From: Deltaproteobacteria bacterium RIFCSPLOWO2_02_56_12
Lineage (GTDB): Bacteria > Desulfobacterota > Binatia > UBA9968
DNA: 6,318 nt
Direction: 5' to 3'
Assembly: GCA_001799045.1 (NCBI GenBank)
Contig: MGRY01000076.1
Coordinates: 1-6,318 of the forward strand
Positions 4,965-6,318 of this stretch are shown here, piece by piece. Position 1 is the first letter of the stretch. Each line of letters begins with the position of its first letter. Position numbers and translations under genes: made by a program. Below the pieces are notes generated by a model, which searched no databases, was not told where the DNA came from, and saw only the letters and a list, made by a program, of their open reading frames with translations.

Positions 4965-6266
4965 GTATGCCCGGCATGCCCAGGACTGCCTGCCCCAGTT
5001 ATCGACACCACCGACGATCATGTCCCGTGCGTCCAAGGTCAAGGAGCCCCGGGCCGACGCCACAGGGGCCCCAGGATAGCTGAGAATCTTAATCTCCTTG
5101 TAGGGGCCTACCACCTTCTCCGCGGGCGGCAAGTCGATCCAACGGTCTCGGCTGCCTGTGCTTACCACAGCATCCGCTTCCGGCACGTAATAGAGGAGAG
5201 GGGAATCTATCCCCTCTTTTCCACCATATTCGTATGTGACCAGTGCGGTCTTGATCCCCCGCCGTTCACAAGCCTGAACCGTAAGCATCACGTCGACAAA
5301 CGCATTCCCGGAGCCAAGCCAGGTCACCAAGGCTGCGTCGGCGCCAAGGTTAGATGCTAGCTGCGCTGTGTTCTGCGCAATCACTTCCTTGCCTTGAAAA
5401 GTTTCGAAACGAATCCGTTCCAGGATAACGCCGGCAAAATTCAGCCGCTTACCGTGCTCACGATAGAGACCCAGGACCAGAGGATGATTCTGCCAGTCCC
5501 AGGTTATGGGAAAATAACCTATGCAGCGCGTGGTATTTATGGCGAATGCCCCGTCGAAGAACTCGTTGGGATGGACTACCGTGGCCAGCGAATCCCGAAT
5601 AGGGAGACCGTAGTAACTCACACCAGAGTGGACATGATGGCTATCGGTGAGACAGCCTTGTATGAACAACACTCTGGGCAGCTTTGGCTTCACTTTAGTC
5701 AAGTCGAAGGTCTCAACCCGCTTGGGCTTAAGCCCAACGGTAACCTCAGCCAACCTCTTAGCCACTTGGAACTCCGCCTGCTGTATAACAGTATGTGCCT
5801 CCAGCTCAGAAAGCCCCTGCACCAACCGCAGGCTTAAGACCAAACCAACGAGACTGCTAAAACGCGATGCCTCAGCCCCTGGACCCCACATGTCAAGGAT
5901 GGCGCTGCGTTGAACGCCAAGTCCGGCTCGGATCGTCCCCTCATATTCCGCCGCGACCACCACCGCCATCCCGGAAAGACGATGCGTGCGTCCCTCTCCC
6001 ACCGGCGCTACGGGCCCAAGAATCCCCGGAAACACCTGTCCCTTTCCATCCACCTTAACCCTCGGCTCCACCACGTCCCGTATACCGGTGACCCTTACCT
6101 TTTCACCAGGGACAACCACCTCCAGCCACGCCTCCTCTATGCGTTTGTCTTGCAGGACAAGGCTCTTTAATTGCTCCCTATCCACCTCCAACTTCCCAGA
6201 GTGGTAACGAAACGCTCTTCCAAGACGTATGTCAGTTACCGGAAACTCCGCCATCTCAAGGCGCAT
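4962..6266 (-). CDS. Glycine/sarcosine/betaine reductase component B, GrdE/GrdG/GrdI-type proprotein
   Basis: Substrate-binding part of protein B. Family members are made as proproteins that self-cleave at an internal cysteine, giving two subunits, one with an N-terminal pyruvoyl group that forms a Schiff base with the amine substrate. The 434-residue length fits (about 430). Recognisable parts are the N-terminal region (ITDIRLG-like, VRVTGIRDVVEPRVKVDG 57-74), FPGILGPVAPVGEGRTHRLSG (79-99), QGCLTDSHHVHSG (203-215) and AFAINTTRCIGYFPITWDWQNHP (240-262). C248 lies near the processed cysteine reported for clostridial GrdE (Cys242) and is my candidate for the pyruvoyl precursor. GSGNAFVDVMLTVQACERRGIKT (318-340) is also family-like. 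GGAGG 7 nt before ATG 6266 supports the start; the frame is open further up to the window edge. Whether the substrate is glycine, sarcosine, betaine or another amine cannot be told, so no symbol is given. The selenoprotein partner (GrdB/F/H) is not in view. Confidence 0.9.
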   Translation of the reverse strand: MRLEMAEFPVTDIRLGRAFRYHSGKLEVDREQLKSLVLQDKRIEEAWLEVVVPGEKVRVTGIRDVVEPRVKVDGKGQVFPGILGPVAPVGEGRTHRLSGMAVVVAAEYEGTIRAGLGVQRSAILDMWGPGAEASRFSSLVGLVLSLRLVQGLSELEAHTVIQQAEFQVAKRLAEVTVGLKPKRVETFDLTKVKPKLPRVLFIQGCLTDSHHVHSGVSYYGLPIRDSLATVVHPNEFFDGAFAINTTRCIGYFPITWDWQNHPLVLGLYREHGKRLNFAGVILERIRFETFQGKEVIAQNTAQLASNLGADAALVTWLGSGNAFVDVMLTVQACERRGIKTALVTYEYGGKEGIDSPLLYYVPEADAVVSTGSRDRWIDLPPAEKVVGPYKEIKILSYPGAPVASARGSLTLDARDMIVGGVDNWGRQSWACRAY

Positions 6267-6318
6267 CTCATCTCCTCCACTCAGGCGCTTACAGCCATAT
6301 GGGGCAAAAAGACGGTGG

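Noticed and set aside
4955..5011. Longer N-terminus of GrdC starting at 5011
   Set aside because: It would overlap the GrdE-type gene by 50 bases, the added 19 residues do not resemble GrdC, and the internal ATG at 4954 has a better ribosome binding site and a family-like start.
6281..6318. Tail of an upstream gene ending at TGA 6281-6283 or TAA 6289-6291
   Set aside because: Both frames give fewer than a dozen residues in the window, and neither C-terminus is recognisable, so no gene can be supported.

Overview
All recognisable genes lie on the minus strand and run from the right edge to the left edge of the window. Two blocks are visible. The organism is most probably a strictly anaerobic bacterium that inserts selenocysteine: a glycine reductase selenoprotein A with an in-frame UGA is present, next to other glycine/sarcosine/betaine reductase (Grd) subunits and an iron-sulfur/molybdopterin respiratory-type complex. 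Such gene sets are best known from Clostridia and also occur in other anaerobic lineages. The window does not fix the phylum.

Block 1 (about 6266 to 3005) is a Grd cluster in the order grdE-like, grdC, grdA. The GrdE-type protein is a proprotein expected to be cut at a cysteine to give a pyruvoyl group that binds the amine substrate. GrdA is the small selenoprotein that carries the cleaved carboxymethyl group on selenium. GrdC is one subunit of protein C, which releases acetyl phosphate. A plain ORF reading splits GrdA at its UGA codon. Read through, it is a full-length 159-residue protein with the Cys-Phe-Val-Sec motif and a strong hairpin just 3' of the UGA. The partners grdB (or a paralogue), grdD and the thioredoxin genes are not in the window and may lie beyond the right edge or elsewhere.

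A 293-base gap (2712 to 3004) separates the blocks. It holds a near-consensus sigma-54 (-24/-12) promoter and, about 115 bases upstream of it, a strong dyad that suits an enhancer-binding activator.

Block 2 (2711 to the left edge) is a tight four-gene operon: a four-cluster ferredoxin subunit (DmsB/PsrB/NrfC type), an NrfD/PsrC-type membrane subunit, a MoaD/ThiS-like sulfur carrier ending in Gly-Gly, and a DMSO-reductase-family molybdopterin (Mo or W) catalytic subunit cut by the window edge. Neither the catalytic nor the ferredoxin subunit has a twin-arginine signal, so the redox module probably faces the cytoplasm. Its substrate cannot be named from sequence alone. The most interesting aspects are the recoded grdA, the sigma-54 control region, the cofactor-related small protein embedded in the operon, and the possible functional link between the reductase cluster and the membrane complex.
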